Shown here: positions 5,383 to 5,895 of the stretch, piece by piece | How positions within the stretch are numbered: position 1 is the stretch's first letter | How the letters are laid out: each line of letters starts with the position of its first letter | Origin: Syntrophomonadaceae bacterium | GTDB lineage: Bacteria; Bacillota; Syntrophomonadia; Syntrophomonadales; Syntrophothermaceae | Direction of reading: 5' to 3' | Assembly (NCBI GenBank): GCA_029907055.1 | Contig: JARYMO010000102.1 | Coordinates: 1-5,895, forward strand | DNA length: 5,895 bases | Notes under the pieces: model-generated | Seen by the model: the letters and a program-made list of their open reading frames with translations, nothing else | Told to the model about the DNA's origin: nothing | Databases searched by the model: none | Position numbers and translations under genes: made by a program

Positions 5383-5410
5383 ATATCGGATATGGATGGG
5401 ATGGGCTTTA
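5383..5410 (-). promoter_or_regulatory. Candidate sigma-28 (SigD/FliA)-type promoter for the HD-GYP gene
   Basis: Read on the - strand, TAAA (5410-5407), 16 bases, then TCCGATAT (5390-5383). This matches the known motility sigma pattern TAAA-N14-16-GCCGATAT at all but one base of the -10 element. The predicted start of transcription is near 5376, about 67 bases before the GTG at 5309. The site lies in the only relatively AT-rich part of the gap 5310-5439. A perfect 11-base dyad, GCCGG-T-CCGGC (5352-5362), lies in the leader. Confidence 0.4.
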
Positions 5411-5439
5411 CTGCCCGGCCGCTGGGGGAACGTCAGGCA

Positions 5440-5895
5440 TCAGGGGACGGCATCCCGCAGCTGGTGGTCCGGCAGCGGGCACGGGGGCAGTTGCACGCGC
5501 TCGTCAAGCGTGATGTCCTCCACCGCCTCGGGCGGACAGCCTCCCTCCTGACCCGGCTGCGCGATGTTGGCCCGATACAGGGTCCCCTGGTGGCGCGGAT
5601 CCCGGCAGATGGAGACCGTTGCCTGACCAGCAGGCGGACCGGTGTGGATGGTGCAGTAGTCGGTGGGGGGCGTATCCCCCCGCAAGAAGAGCTTGCGCAC
5701 GGGAGCGGGGCAGTACTGGGTGGCCAGCAGACCGGATTCCGGGCAGATGGCGTAGGTGGTGTGCAGCTGGTCGCAGGTGCGGGTGGGGGCGGCTTCCCTG
5801 GTCACGAAATCGGTGACCAGCAGGTTCTGGGGGCAGGAGGGGGAGGGCAGCAGGCCGGAAACCCCGCACACCGTTACCTGGACGATGCCGCTGGG
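5440..5895 (-). CDS. Class A (1A-type) penicillin-binding protein, C-terminal tail (5' end outside window)
   Basis: The frame is open to the right edge, so this is the last 151 residues of a larger protein. The first visible residues (PSGIVQVTVC, then SGLL and CP) match the segment just after the transpeptidase domain in 1A-family penicillin-binding proteins, where the sequence P-x-G-I-V-x-V-x-V-C is common. Such proteins polymerise and cross-link peptidoglycan on the outer face of the membrane; the glycosyltransferase and transpeptidase domains themselves are outside the window. The tail has two related Cys-rich repeats (5761-5868 and 5644-5745), each with C-x2-SGLL-x4-CP and, 18-19 residues later, a third Cys followed by His. 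A further Cys pair (SICRD and GGCPP) precedes the stop. These cysteines would be extracellular. The HD-GYP gene lies 130 bases downstream on the same strand, with its own candidate promoter. Confidence 0.8.
   Translation of the reverse strand, partial: PSGIVQVTVCGVSGLLPSPSCPQNLLVTDFVTREAAPTRTCDQLHTTYAICPESGLLATQYCPAPVRKLFLRGDTPPTDYCTIHTGPPAGQATVSICRDPRHQGTLYRANIAQPGQEGGCPPEAVEDITLDERVQLPPCPLPDHQLRDAVP

Overview
This 5.9 kb window is GC-rich (clearly above 60%) and gene-dense. It fits a high-GC, possibly thermophilic, spore-forming or spore-gene-bearing Firmicute (Bacillota) of the deep clostridial / Symbiobacterium / Thermaerobacter type. The reasons are the B12-dependent ribonucleotide reductase, a GerM-type lipoprotein with two GerMN domains, a class A penicillin-binding protein tail of the kind found in such genomes, strong AGGAGG ribosome-binding sites, and thermophile/archaeal-looking ferritin-like and SOD proteins. 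This assignment is an inference from gene content; no rRNA or other marker is present.

Layout. The left part (1-2327) reads on the + strand: the 3' end of a class II (adenosylcobalamin-dependent) ribonucleotide reductase; a MutT-type Nudix hydrolase; then, after a promoter-like extended -10 element, a two-gene operon of a small encapsulin-type ferritin-like protein and an Fe/Mn superoxide dismutase. A strong GC hairpin (2363-2391) lies between this block and the convergent right part. The right part (2427-5895) reads on the - strand, from the right edge inward: the C-terminal end of a class A (1A-type) penicillin-binding protein with two Cys-rich repeats; a membrane protein with a degenerate GGDEF domain and an intact HD-GYP domain, preceded by a sigma-28-like promoter; and a GerM-like lipoprotein with two GerMN domains, preceded by a perfect TATAAT with a short direct repeat/near-palindrome just upstream.

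How the genes fit together. The + strand block has a redox and nucleotide theme: dNTP synthesis, a Nudix enzyme that may clean up damaged nucleotides, iron oxidation/storage by a ferritin-like protein, and superoxide removal. The - strand block has a cell-envelope and signalling theme: peptidoglycan synthesis, c-di-GMP turnover at the membrane, and an envelope lipoprotein. The most unusual point is the ferritin-like protein. It closely resembles the domain normally fused to, or encoded beside, an encapsulin nanocompartment shell, but its operon partner here is a SOD, and no shell gene or recognisable cargo-loading tail is visible in the window. I see no CRISPR array, tRNA, rRNA, insertion sequence or phage gene. 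No gene-free stretch exceeds about 200 bases.
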